Positions 11,397 through 23,810 are shown, counted from the stretch's first letter. The stretch: 64,000 nt of DNA from Talinum fruticosum (GCA_021018815.1 JAITYX010000042.1:4261001-4325000), one strand, 5' to 3'. The notes: a model not told the origin generated them from the sequence alone. Program-made: numbers and translations.

Positions 11397-11401
11397 AAGT
11401 T

Positions 11402-13818
11402 TTGTACAAGTATCAAATAATGTTGAAATAGAACTAAGTTATGTTGAATGGTACTCAACGATGTTTATCATCATAAATTAAAAGAAAAACACCCCGATCA
11501 TATTATTAAAATTAAGTTGAACATATCGATATGTCTATCGGTGTGATAATTTGAAATGTACTTGGCTACCAATTTTTTGCAAGAATTTTAAGCCATTTCA
11601 CTGCCACCAAACTTTGTACAAAACCTGCACCTTAGTCACCAGGTGCACATGGTGACAACTAAAAAGGATCATCAACGAAAGAAAAAGATCGGAGGATACT
11701 TTGATAAAGTCTTTTCTTTTTGTATTAAGAATGAGTTTTTTATCGGTTTAGATGCTTGATAGAGATATGGTAAGGAGGAATAAATGTATCTCAGTGTATG
11801 CTGTCCTTACCAATCCTATCATATTTAATTGTCTCGTGTTTTCGATCTCCCTCGTAAAAAAAAACATCTTTTGGCTTTGCTTTGTTCCACTCAATTAACA
11901 TTCCTCTTATGCCAAAGCTCATACATCATTGCAATTATGGTTGTCTTGATAAAATGTCCTCACGTAACAAATAACAAATAACAAATATGACGGGCATTTT
12001 TGTCAATTTAGATGATTTAACATAACGGTGATAGCTTATCCAACGTTACAAAAGGTTTTCTGCAACAACTATATTAAATATACTAATAAAATGGATACAT
12101 AATTATGTTAGTAGCAAACATAATTAATGTGGCATAATTAAAAAGAAAGTATCACCATGAAAATAAAGAGTAATTTCTAATTAAAAAATTAAAATTGACT
12201 AACAATAATAATTTAAAATACTTTTTGTATACTCAATCCCGTTCCATTGAAAATTTCGGCAGGTAAATTACCTCCACATTTTTCACCACTTCTAAGGCTA
12301 TATTTGATTCTAAGAATATTAGAAGGAAAGAAAAAAAATGTGAAAAATGAATTTCTTTCCCTTGTTTGAATTGAACAAAAAAGGAGAGAAAAAAATTTGA
12401 TGGAAAAACTCATGAAAAATTTTGTCAATTTGGTCAATGATATTTTCCTTCCAAAATTGAGAGGAAAATGCAAGAAAAATTTCACAAAGAGAGAGAATTC
12501 TATTAAGTAATGTCATTAAGAATTTTCTCTTTCCTCCCAATTAATCAATGTTATTGAGTATTTTCTCTCTTCTCTCCATGACAATGTGATGGATGGGTAA
12601 AAAGTTAGAAAATTATTATAATTTTTTTTCCTCTATTTGTGAAAACTTAAGACCTTTGAGAGCTCTCTCTACAAAGGTACGAAGCATTGAGTCATAATCC
12701 AATTTTTAAACTCAATCCATCACCTTTACACCCCTGGATCATCAACTTAGATCGTTAAATAAAACATTGCTCATCGAACCTACAAATATACATATTTAAT
12801 TTACTTTTCCTTTTTAAATATAAAAACGCTAGCAAAAATTAAACAAAAAAAAGAGAAAATGTTTAATCGATATTATATTACTTTTTTTTATCGAGATATT
12901 ATATTACTTGAACAAACGTAACATAATTAATATCTAATAAAAAAAAAGGATGAGGCATTCGTGCTATATAATGTGATGTGAAGTGCATATGATTAAAAAA
13001 AGTGTTTAAGCGTTGAACTAATTAATTATGTTTAGAGTGGGGATAAGCAACTAAATTAGTTATTTGACTTATCCGATGTTGATTTCTTTATACTAACACA
13101 AGCTTTTCACTTTTTGTTTGTGAGAAAAAGATAAAGAGAAAGTTGCCTTTTCCCCCAAATTAAGCCCTCCCAAAAAAGAAAAGGAAATTAAAAAAAAAAA
13201 AGAAGAAGAAAAAGGGAAGGACCCCACCTTGTAAGCACTACCTCTAAAAGGATCCAATCATTTCCTATCATCAACCACTTCTTTTTTCTTTAGCTATCAA
13301 TTAAAATTTATTTAATCTTAATTTAATAGTATATAATTAAGCTTCAACCACATAAAATAATTAATCACTAATTATCATGTATTAGAACAATCTTTATTCT
13401 TTTGAATTATATATAATAAATAAGATTTTTTCGAGGATCGAAAGGACGGTACAATATAACGTAAGATGAGTAATCGAATATGAGATATAATGTATTTAAG
13501 CACCTCGATCTTGATCACTATACCATGATCTCATCGATTGTCAAAAATAAGATTATGAAAACCTAAACAACGCATATTACAAAGTTGCTTGTATCATGTG
13601 ATTTTTTGACAAATTTCTAAAATTTCTTCAAAATTAAAAGACTAGGGTTCACACTTTGATCAAAGAAACGTCAAAACTATGACCATTTGAATTTGTAGAA
13701 TTCCATGAGGAAAACATTAAACAAGGTTTCACCAAATTAAAAAAATAAAAATTCGAGAGTCAACGTCCCATGCACGTACAACATCAGAATGTAATGGGAT
13801 GTTACAAGGACGATGGTC

Positions 13819-13850
<32 letters not shown>

Positions 13851-13919
13851 TCACGCACCTTCTCATCTTCTATCCTCTGTGTAACAATTTTATCCATCCT
13901 TAATTAGTTCTCATGCAAG

Positions 13920-13980
<61 letters not shown>

Positions 13981-15835
13981 ACATATGTTTCATAATTATA
14001 GGAATTAATTCTATAACTGATAGGCGATTTAATGGAGCCATTTTATAAATAATCTCTCATGGATTTATTAGTGCTGCACTTTTTTTCTTAGCGGGAACTA
14101 AAGAGAGAGAGAGAGAGAGTGTTTTAGAAGGAATTAGTGTTCTTGAATAAATTACATGCTAATAGATTAAAAACAAAGAATATAAACCGTATAATAAGGT
14201 AAATTATGTTTAGAAACACCACGCATCTTACACCAGAAACTATCTTTTTTGAAAAAACAAACACATCTCAATTGACCGGAAGAACTAATCTCATTTTAAA
14301 AATTCACGGTGGATGAACGACTTTATAACACGGTCCAAAAACCTTGAGGGTATAAAAAGCTTAGAAACGACCATTTCTATTAATTTTGTAATAATTTAAT
14401 ATTTTAAATCATATATATAACGTATAATCATTTAAACTATATAGTAGTAACTTAGAAATAAAAAATAAAAATACATTTTGTTGTACTATATATTTCCTTT
14501 TTAATATTTTTTATCTTCTTCTATTTTTTTTCATCATAATTTTGGTTACTAATAATTGTTTTTGAGAAATCCAGGGCACTATTATTTATGACGGGCCCAA
14601 GTGCACCGTGGCTCATACCTCACCTTCCACTATAGCCTTTGCTCAACACTCAAGGCTGAAACTTTCAACAACAAAAAAAAAAGAAAAAAGAAGAAAAAAC
14701 AGATTTAGGAAATTATTATTTTCCGTGAATTTTTAAAATAAAATTTGTCAAGCTCTTAACTCTACTGTCTTCCACACCCAATCGTGTGTACCTACTTTTT
14801 CTATCTCCTTTTCGATCCCCTTTTGGAAATTAATTATAAAACATTAAAAGTTTATTTCCATAATTACTCTTAAAAAGTTCATTGCTGGCCACAAATCTCA
14901 CCAATCTATGTTATTTTTTCAAGTTTTTAAAGGACTCAAATGCCTACTCATAAGGAAGAAAACAAAAAAAAAGTCTTTAACCAAACATAAAATATCATCC
15001 ATAAACAATACCCATTGAAGCAACTGCAATTTTACGATTTAATTTTAATTATCTTACGCAATCTTATGTATACAACTTCGTATGCATGTTACTAATGAAA
15101 GTGGGAAAGGGATCCTTACAAATCGATTTTGAATCTAGGGAGCTAGTACAAATTCATGCCTAAGGTACGTTATGCTTTTTAATTTGACCTATTAAGGAAA
15201 ATTAGAACCATACAAATTGAGTCCCTCCCAAACAGCAAGTTAAACAAGTCAATTGCATTAAAACTTCATTGTCTTAACTAGTTGTATTTTTCTTCCTGTC
15301 TTCCACTCAGTTAAGACAACTGTGACATTCAACCGTAACAAGCAAAATATTTAAATTTAAGTGAAAACAATAAATTCGAAAATACTATTTAGACCGAAGC
15401 AATAACAGTTAATAGTAGAAAAGGCTAAATTGTGACATAACATATGTAGTAGTATACATAGGCACATGTAAGCCTAATCAGGCAAGAAAGAGATGACTAA
15501 AATCATGAGTTTGGGCGTATTTTTGCTACAATTTTAGTATGCATTGCGTAGGAAGACATAGACACCGCCACCGATTAACGGCTTTAGTTTCGTTTTTAAC
15601 GGTTTCTTCTTCTGTTTACTCACTCACACTCCGCACTCTCACTCAGTCCCCTTAGTGGGTAGTGGGCACCCCCTCACTGTCCTTCAATTCTTCTTTATTT
15701 TGATCATCTTTTTCTTTCTTCTTCAATTCAACACAATTTACTCGGTGATCTGATGACTTCAGTACTGCTCATTCTCCCTCCCTCTCTCTCTTTCTCTCTC
15801 TATCTTTTCTCTCCCCCACCCCTCACTCTATGCTT
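11402..15835. other. Intergenic region upstream of the lipase gene
   Basis: No gene is recognised. It holds one end of a MITE-like sequence near 12285-12600 (ctatatttgattctaagaat on the left), a (GA)n run at 13820-13843, a (TA)n run at 13926-13977 and another (GA)n run at 14103-14120. The last few hundred bases become C/T-rich (15600-15830) and form the upstream part of the lipase promoter. Confidence 0.4.
13926..13977. repeat. (TA)n microsatellite
   Basis: Uninterrupted TA dinucleotides. Confidence 0.9.
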
Positions 15836-15843
15836 TTTGTACC

Positions 15844-16088
15844 TATAAGTAGACCAGGCTTCAGCTGCAGCAAACTACCAAACCAAGAGCACAAAAACTT
15901 AAAACAGGATCGCTAATATAACTCATATCATTTCTGAGGAGGAGAAGAGGAGTGAGAGCAAGCAAAAGCCCCCACTCTCTCTCTCTCTCTCTCTTCTGTG
16001 CAGAGTTCATTCTGTCTCCCTCTGCAATTCTGTTCAGAAATTAAACAGGTGAAATTATTATTCATTGTATTTGTATAGAAACGAAAAA
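15844..16088 (+). promoter_or_regulatory. Core promoter and 5' UTR of the lipase gene
   Basis: A TATA box (tataagt, 15844-15850) lies about 245 bp before the start codon, preceded by a long C/T-rich stretch typical of plant promoters. The likely transcript start is near 15875. The leader contains a (CT)n run (about 15973-15992), common in plant 5' UTRs. No intron is needed in the leader. Confidence 0.55.
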
Positions 16089-17515
16089 ATGGAGGTGTGT
16101 GTAAAGGCCTTCAACTTCAATCCAGCGTATGATGTCGCTCCGCACGTGACAGAAGAGCAGCATTGGACTCTCTTTCATCGTGATCATCACAATCAACTGA
16201 GCTTCGATACTAAGAATCTCCAGCACTTTCAGCTCCAGGATGGTTCTTCTTCCAACAAGAATTGGGTCTCTGTCCTCAAGCCCATTATTTCTGAAAGGAC
16301 ATCCAGCCCCGGCCAGCACCGCGTCTCGAAGCGATGGCTCGAGTACCAGGGTGCCTGGGACTGGGCCGGGCTCCTTGACCCGCTAGACGATGGCCTCAGG
16401 GCTGAGATCCTCCGGTATGGTGACTTCAATGAGGCCGCGTACAGGGCCTTTGACTTTGACCCTACATCCCCCTCTTATGGGTGCTGCAAGTACCCCAAGA
16501 GGACCCTGCTAGAGGATGCCGGGTTTCCCAATACTGGATACAGGCTCACCCGTAACCTTCGGGCCACGTCCGGTATCCAGATTCCGGATTGGGCCGACTC
16601 GGCCAGATCCAGCTCGGCCGCCATGCAGTCTAGCTGGATCGGCTTCGTGGCGGTTTGCCAGGACAAGGCCGAAATCGCCCGGCTAGGTCGCCGCGACGTC
16701 ATCATTGCCCTCCGAGGGACCGCTACGTGCTTGGAGTGGCTTGAGAACTTGCGAGCCAATCTTGCTCCTATTCCCGGGGCCGATCCTGATGACGACGAAG
16801 CCCCAATGGTTGAGACCGGATTCTTAAGTTTATACACATCAGGGCCCGAGAGCCTCCAGGACGCGATCCGCGAGGAGGTCCGCCGGGTCCTGGAGCTGTA
16901 CCGGGACGAGCCCATCAGCATCACCCTGACGGGCCACAGCCTAGGAGCGGCTCTGGCCACGCTAGCTGCCCACGACATCAAGGCCACATTCAAGGACACC
17001 CCACTCGTGACAGTGATGTCGTTTGCCGGGCCACGAGTAGGGAACAGTAGTTTCCGGTCACTAGTAGAGCAGCAAGGCATAAAAATCCTACGAATAGTCA
17101 ACCCAAATGACCTCATCACCAAAGTACCTGGAATCGTCATAGACGACGATGACGAAAACAATAATGAGCTAGAAGATACCTTCCTCAACTCAAACCACAA
17201 CAATAACAACAACCCCCTACAGGAGAGTTTAGGTTCGGGTTTGGGTTAGGTTTCGGGTTCAGGTTTGAGTGTGGTTTGTGGCCAAACTGGATTCAAAAAC
17301 GGGTGGAGGACACGCAAACCCAATGGGCATATGCCGAAGTGGGGTGCGAGCTAAGGCTAAAATGCCTAGAGCACAGGTTTGAGATGGACTTAGCAAAATG
17401 TCATGACTTGAAAACTTATCTACAGTTGGTGAAGGGGTTATCCTCCAAATGCCCATTCAGGGCCAGCGCCAGCAAATTTTTAAAGAAACTCAAATCTGCT
17501 CCAGCACCGGCCTAA
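16089..17515 (+). CDS. DAD1-like / PLA1-I class phospholipase A1, frame broken before the C-terminus
   Basis: Class 3 lipase of the plant DAD1/PLA1-I family, which releases sn-1 acyl chains from chloroplast glycerolipids and can feed jasmonate synthesis. The ATG at 16089 is used; the in-frame TTG upstream is not a plausible start. It is intronless, as usual for the family. About 80 N-terminal residues (probable plastid targeting) precede RWLEYQGAWDW, then RRDVIIALRGTATC, the nucleophile elbow GHSLGAALA (Ser284) and VNPNDLITKVP with the catalytic Asp341. The first frame stops at 17247-17249 after 386 codons, in a low-complexity linker of Asn codons and ggttcggg repeats. Family sequence resumes in another frame (open from 17207): WIQKRVEDT, WAYAEVGCELRL and CHDLKTYL with the catalytic His (17402-17404), ending at 17515. 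One missing base between 17207 and 17249 explains it. Whether this is a real lesion or a sequence error is open. Motifs recall PLA1-Ibeta/DALL members most. The gene is much more GC-rich than its surroundings. Confidence 0.88.
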
Positions 17516-17620
17516 TTTTTTCCCCCAGAAAAAAAAATTGTACAAATTTTGATCAATGTACATAATATACACTAGGATTTTTTGATTTGTTGATGGATTT
17601 AATAAAAAATTAACTCTGGT
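17516..17620 (+). terminator. Lipase 3' UTR with polyadenylation signal
   Basis: After the stop at 17513-17515, an AATAAA occurs at 17601-17606 in an A/T-rich setting. Far-upstream TGTA elements (ttgtacaaa, atgtacata) precede it. This fits a plant poly(A) site near 17620-17640. Confidence 0.45.
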
Positions 17621-17639
17621 CAACTATATATATATATCT

Positions 17640-19560
17640 CTGAATCAAAAAAAAAAAAACTATATATATCTCAATCTCATGCAACGCAGCGCAAAAAGGC
17701 AATTTTTGTTTTATGTACGGGGTTCGTTAATTAATTTATTTCTAATAGTAAATATTATATGAATTTTTCTGGGAAAGGTTCCCAGAAGAAGATTCATGGG
17801 ATGAGATTTTTTAAAGAAAAAAAAAGGGAGGATGGACGGAAAGACGAAATTACCCCGGGAAAACACCGACCGTGGCGGGGGCACCGGCCTTACCAAACCT
17901 GGGAAAGTATCGTTTTTTTTTTTTTTTGCGGTCAATTTCCTGACCACCCCACCCACAAATTCATTTTTTAGACCGCCGCAATTTCCTTCTCCACTCAACC
18001 ATTTCATTTCGACTTGGGTTTCAGGTCTCCGCCATAGAATTAGACACATAAAACATTTCTTTAGCTTCAAATTTGCATTAAATTGGATTATTAAAAATTT
18101 AAAACTCATAAACATTATTGTTAAAAACTTTATTTTTAATTCCACCTGCATCAACTTTTATGCTTTCCTTTATTTTAAAAAAAATTAAAATTAAAAATGT
18201 ACTCTCTGATTTAATTTGATTATTTTCATGTCAAATTGTTTCTTTTTAATATATAAGTTTATTAAATAATTTTGAATTAATTCTTATTGAAAATGCGTAC
18301 CCAAATCAAACTAGTATGAAAATAACGCTTCTGATAGAAATCTTGACATGAGACGTGCATGAGCATACATAGTTCATCATTTAAATAACAACAAACAACA
18401 TGACAGCAAATATTCATCTTGGATGGATACTTGACTGTAGGTTGTATTCGGTCTCAAAAGTTCTTGATATTTGAAGGTTCGTTTTTAAAAGCTCTCTTTT
18501 CGTTTACAAAATTTTCAAATAAGTACAAAATGTCTACCTACAAAGTGTTATCTTAATTAATTGTTATTTTTAGGTTTAGTTATTGCTTTCACTTACACCT
18601 ACATTTTGGAGTATTCTTTCTTTCCTTGGTCAATCTCATCTTTAGCAATATGCTTTAAGGATCAAGAAGTGAAAGGGCTTAAAGCTTTTCGAGAAATTTC
18701 CTGATTTTCAGTTGAACATGACCAAACTTGAAATCTTATTGCTCATGAATTTAAGAAATCTTTTTGGAAAAGCTTCATTATCATAAAAATTAACACTTTT
18801 TTTTTTTAATGAAGTGCTAATTACAAAAAAAGAAGCGTTAGGTAGTCCAATTATTTAAAACTTTATTAGAGTTGTCCTTAATTATTTATGAGTAAAGAAT
18901 CACAAGGAGATGATTAATACATTAGTGAAGACAATTTAAGGTCCAACTTCCTCACCTAATCTAAAATGTGAAAGTTGAGTAACATTGTATACATGTTTCA
19001 GATTTTTGTATCTTTGACTGTATGGTACTCCGAAAGATAAAATAATAATTTAATTTTATCGACTTTAAAAGATTTGGATTCTTCGGAGACTTTTTCACAA
19101 TATCGTCGCCTTTTATTCTCTTTTTCTAAAATGGCCAACTCCTTTGTCGACATAAGGACATGTTATTTTCAACTCAACATAAGTACAAACTTATCGACAT
19201 TTATCGCTAAAAGTTGTTGTATGTTACTATAACAGTTGATTGAATTAAGTTGTTCAATGGTGTTAAATACTATTATGTACAATTACCGCCTTATTTTTAT
19301 TTGTGCTTTACAACTACGAATTAAAATTATAAATAAATTTATTAACATGTGTACACATCGAAAATTTTCTCTCACAATGTTTATATAAGAAAGTTCATAG
19401 TAACAATTCAAACTCAAATTACATTAAAACAAAATAATATACATCTTACTACGAACACACCTGTATTTTGAAATGTATCATATTACAAGATACCTCATAT
19501 ATAAATAATTGTTAATTATTGAAATGTTTTTCAAACATTTAATTTGAAATAAATGTCAAC
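17640..19560. other. Intergenic, nothing recognised
   Basis: It starts with short (TA)n and A runs. A GC-richer patch at 17830-18010 gives overlapping frames on both strands, but neither translation resembles a protein family. The rest is AT-rich without identifiable elements. Confidence 0.4.
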
Positions 19561-19562
19561 TT

Positions 19563-20010
19563 TTTAGTACTGGTTCCGAATTAGCGTTATAATCGCTAAC
19601 CATAATCGCTCATAACCGTTAAATATTATAACTAATCACAAATCATAATTTTTAATCGTAATCGCTCGTAAACAATAACCGCTAATCGTAATCGCTAACC
19701 ACTAGTTTTAATCGATAACGGGAATATACCCTTTTATGTCTCGGAGCATGTCCAAATATCATTTATAGAACATTTATAATTGCTAACAGCCTCCTAGTCG
19801 CTCGTAATCATTAACCGCTAAGTATAACAGATTATAACCGCTTGTAATTGCTAATTACAATGGCTTGTAACCAATCAAACCGCTAACAACTAATTATAAC
19901 GGCTATAACTATTAACCATAAATCATAACTTCTAATCGTAATCACTAACCGCTCTTAACTACTAACTTCTAATAATAATCGCTAATTTTACCGGCTAATC
20001 GAACATATCC
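19563..20010. repeat. Degenerate short-period array of TAACCGCTAATCG-type units
   Basis: About 450 bp are built from imperfect, irregularly spaced variants of ataaccgctaat and aatcgctaacc. No unit is exact, yet the wording recurs throughout. The same wording appears at 23300-23560, 23995-24110, 32690-32770, 34530-34805 and more weakly at 53640-53770. Such patches form the variable interior of some non-autonomous plant DNA elements. No terminal repeats were identified here. Confidence 0.6.
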
Positions 20011-20575
20011 CTCAAGGGTGCAAGTCATAATATACAATAATTAAAATAAGTTTTCCATAAGTGCATAACACTAATAGTTGCTTAAATGGGACGTTCACAA
20101 GATAGTCACTTTCCTTAAAAAGACAACTAAAATTATGAAAAAATGTAGATTAGTAGTGACCTCACCCCTATAAAGAAGATAATATAAATTTGAATCTTCA
20201 TAAGTACACTTGTTAGAAGAGCGTTCACCTTTTAAACTTGCACATTAAATGGATTACATCTGTTTTCAAAAAGAAAACAAAATAAAAGACAACTAGAGTT
20301 AAACTTAAACTGTTTCTGAAACATAACATCTTTTCCTTTTTTTCGTCGGAAATTGTAAGTAGAAAGCAAAGAAAATATGGTTAATCATATGTTGTAACTT
20401 TTCTTTATATAATGATGACGCAAACATTAGATCGAGCCCTATAATAATATAAGGATAGTCCGATGAGACTGCATATCCCCGCAGAAGAAACAATACTATC
20501 ATAGAACAAATGTACGTCAATAATTAATCTATTCAAACATCTCAAAACTTTAGATTAAGATGCAATTCATCGGTA

Positions 20576-21431
20576 CTCCATCCATTTTAAAATACATGTC
20601 GCTTTTAAGATTATGCAGGAATATAAGGAAATACAAAATTCATGACAAGTTTTATGTTAAAATATTAAGTTGTCCCTATATTTTATTAAAAATGAAAAAA
20701 ATCAATAAAAAAAAGAGAAACAAAGCAATTAATAAGGATAAAATTGGTAAATTAGTAATTAATATGCCATTGGAATTGTAAAGTGACAAGTAGGGATGAC
20801 AATGGGTCGGATCCGTATCGGTCCAAATTGTACCCAAACCCATTTAACTTTTTCGCACTCGAACCCGGACTCGACCCGGACCCGACAGGTCCACGGATCT
20901 TAAACGGGTTTGGTGTATTTTTATCATAAATGAGTTTAGAGTATTTTGTACCCTACTTAATATTATTATAAATTTCCAAACAATTTTGCTGCATGTAACC
21001 TCTTTAACATCATACTAACTTATCTATCAATCAACTTATTATACAAACCAAATACTTAGTTCATACAAACCAAATACACCAATATATTAAACACAAAGTC
21101 CATCAAAGTTTAACACCACAAAATCCAAAGTCCATCAAAACTTAATAACAAAAAAAACCATCAAAGTTAACACAATTTTTTTAAAAAAATAAAATTAGTG
21201 TTCGGGTCTTAAACGGATCTCGGGTCGGGTTTGAATCTTAATTTTTGAGACCCGAACCAAGACCCGGAGCCGAGACGGTTAGATCCGGACCTGACTCGCA
21301 CTCCACCGGATCCAAATTTATTGGATCCAAACCCGATTAAATAGGTCGGATCCAAGACCCACTCGCCATGTCTAGTGATAAGTATTATAAAATAAGAAAA
21401 GTTAGTTAAAGTGATACGTAAACGAATGAAG
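20576..21431. mobile_element. Stowaway-like MITE interrupted by a nested hAT-like element
   Basis: The left end reads TA|CTCCATCCATTTTAAAATA (element from 20576) and the right end, reversed, TA|CTTCATTCGTTTACGTATC (element to 21431). Both are the Stowaway (Tc1/mariner) terminal wording with a TA target duplication at 20574-20575 and 21432-21433. Without the insertion at 20791-21374 it would be about 265 bp, a normal Stowaway size. A related, uninterrupted copy lies at about 21833-22175. Confidence 0.72.
20791..21374. mobile_element. Non-autonomous hAT-like element, nested
   Basis: Inverted ends: the left is tagggatgacaatgggtcgg and the right, reversed, tagacatggcgagtgggtct. The flanks are gtgacaag (20783-20790) and gtgataag (21375-21382), an 8-bp target duplication with one mismatch, which is the hAT signature. 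The interior is rich in gggtcgggt/acccgaccc wording at both ends with an AT-rich centre and no transposase frame. It inserted into the older Stowaway-like element. Confidence 0.8.
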
Positions 21432-21832
21432 TATTTAATTATATATGAAAGAAAAATCAAAATGTAGCTTTACACATTAAATTAAACATAAAATGACAAA
21501 TGCAATTAAGATAAAAAAAAAAAAAAAGACTACACATATACCTGAAGCAAATGCATTAAATTTGTCACATACGAATGTGGACTTGACTGACCAATGACTT
21601 TTCTGCGATTCATGCGTGCGTTTCCCCTCTGTACTCCCTTCACTTTCAATTTTCAAATTGAAATTTCAGAAAATGACATGAAATATAAAACTATAATTAA
21701 TTAAAATATTAGAATAAATGGATGACAAGATGTCTTGAAGATGTGATTGATAATGCATGGAGATGAAATTATTAAACCAAAGAAAATAATCATCGCATTA
21801 CGTCCATGCAGTAATTGGGAGTAAATTATATA

Positions 21833-22175
21833 CTCAAACGGTCCTCGTTTTAAAATAATTGTTGCTTTCAGGTATAAGAAAATGTTAATAACATAATATT
21901 TATAATAAAATTTGTGTTAAAAAATTACGTTATTTAAAAATTTCATTGAAAATGAAGAAAATCAACGAAAGAAAGAGACAAAAAAATTAATACGAATAAC
22001 ATTAATAAACTAGTCATTAGTAAGTTATTATTGCCCCAAGCATTTATGAAAAATGAAGAAAATCTACGAAAAAAGAAAAAAAATTAATAAAAATAAAATT
22101 GATAAATTAGTTATTGGATATTGAAATTCATAATGAAAATAGTTAGTTAAGATACAATGTGAAATGACAAAATGA
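21833..22175. mobile_element. Second Stowaway-like MITE
   Basis: The left end, ta|ctcaaacggtcctcgtttt, and the interior (aatgaagaaaatcaacgaaag, aataaaattgataaattagtta) match the arms of the interrupted element at 20576-21431. An internal segment around aatgaagaaaatc is present twice (near 21952 and 22052), so this copy carries a short tandem duplication. The right end is approximate. Confidence 0.5.
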
Positions 22176-22854
22176 TTCATTTGTCCATAAAGACATAATT
22201 GAAAACAATCTGACAAACAGAACATTGACATTTGTACATCATTAAACTGTAAAATATATAAAGAACCCTAGACATTTCTTGACACCCAAAAAAAAAAAAA
22301 AAAAACACCTTCGACATTTGTATCCAATTAAGCTCTAAAATTGAACAAATATTGACATTTGAACCTAAAGAGTTTCGAATTTTAATTGCTTTGTATTATT
22401 ATTCTCCCTAAATTCTAAAAGTAAACGCCAAAAAGGTAATATGATAATAATAATTAAATTAAAGTCAAAGCTTTAAAGGAAGATATACATAAATATGTCA
22501 ATCATATAGAATACATTCTATGATTAAAAATAGTATCACTATGAAAACAGCTCAATTAGTCTATGTGGAGATTGAGTTTAGATTTATTTTTTTTAAGATT
22601 ATAAAGTTTCACCCAAATGTAAGAAGGTAAGTGCACAATTATATTTATTGGGCAAAATAAAAAGTGAGGAACGGAGATCCAAATTCGAGACCCAATGTGA
22701 AATGCCCCCAAGTACTTCAGGTGGGTCAACTTCAATTGTCTAAATAAACGTAAAATATCTAAAAATTATTCTTTTTATTGTAGAATTTGTCTGATTTTCA
22801 GTACCAATTGTACTATAACTTTTTTTAATTGATACATTTAATGAAATAGACCAA

Positions 22855-23130
22855 GTGAGAGTAAAATCAGGTTAAGTCTAACTTAGGATTAGTTTGCGAC
22901 GAAACCAAGCTCATTAAAAGAATGTACTAATTTCCCATAAAACTTTTTCTTTAAATAAGAAAAACTTTTTCTTTAAATAAGAAAAACTTTTTCTTTAAAT
23001 AAGAAAAACTTGTGCCCCATAGGACTTGAAACATGTGATAAGTAGGTTGTAATATTATAAAGAGATGCTTTGATCATCATTGTGTCAAAGCTACTTTGGT
23101 AGGAAAAAAAAAATGATTTGCAATACAGAA
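22855..23130 (-). mobile_element. SINE-like unit, copy 1, with a 22-bp triplication
   Basis: It is homologous to 23590-23810. Both copies share catatgtga-like text, gtaggttgtaatat, gatgctt-gatcatcattgtg and caaagctactttg. On the minus strand the wording ggttcaagtcc (clear in copy 2) matches a pol III B box. Inside this copy the 22-bp unit aactttttctttaaataaga occurs three times in a row (about 22940-23009) but only once in copy 2. Confidence 0.45.
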
Positions 23131-23350
23131 ATGTCTTTAAAATGGTACTATTGTAAGAGTTGACAACAAGAACAGAGCTCAATTGATTTCTAAGATTGAG
23201 TTCAGATTTTGTTTCTTTTAGGAGTAAAAATTACTCGCCCACTAGTCAAGTAATGTAATAAACTTGGAATATGTTCAAATCCGCGTTTATAAATGTTAGT
23301 AGTTCAGTAACAGCTCTTAATAACTATATTAGCTAATGAGTTATAACCTC

Positions 23351-23352
<2 letters not shown>

Positions 23353-23404
<52 letters not shown>
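23353..23404. repeat. (AAT)n microsatellite
   Basis: Uninterrupted AAT triplets, lying between the two SINE-like copies and inside a patch of degenerate taacaactcataac-type repeats (23300-23560). Confidence 0.9.
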
Positions 23405-23407
<3 letters not shown>

Positions 23408-23589
23408 TCATATATAAAAATTTTATTATTCGCATTATAACAACTCATAACCACTACAACAACTCATAACAATTATAACAAAAAATCATATCAACTCATA
23501 CTAACTTATATCGGTTGTTACCGCAATAACTATAACAATGTAAAATTAGTTGAAATGAACAAACCCTTAAAGGATAATCAACTAAATAT

Positions 23590-23810
23590 AAGAACGCAAA
23601 TTAAGCTCGGTCTAACGGAGGATTAGCTTAGGTTTAAAATAACGTGCTAATTCCCCATAAAATTTCTTTAAATAAGGAAAACTTGTGCAACATAGGACTT
23701 GAACCATATGATGAGTAGGTTGTAATATAAAGAAATGCTTTAATCATCATTGTGACAAAGCTACTTTGATAGGAAAACTGATTTGGTTTGCAGTATAGAT
23801 ATGAATTTTC
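23590..23810 (-). mobile_element. SINE-like unit, copy 2
   Basis: It is homologous to 22855-23130 in the same orientation about 700 bp away. The minus strand reads catatggttcaagtcctatg, which contains a good B-box match (ggttcaagtcc). An A-box-like tagctttgtcacaatga lies about 50 bp upstream on that strand. A local segmental duplication of unknown origin is an alternative to two separate insertions. Confidence 0.45.

Noticed and set aside
16475..17212. 245-codon minus-strand frame opposite the lipase
   Set aside because: It is a shadow of the GC-rich coding strand; the plus frame carries all lipase motifs.
17711..18188. Overlapping frames of 118 and 147 codons on both strands
   Set aside because: Low-complexity Lys/Phe-rich translations with no family resemblance and no start context.
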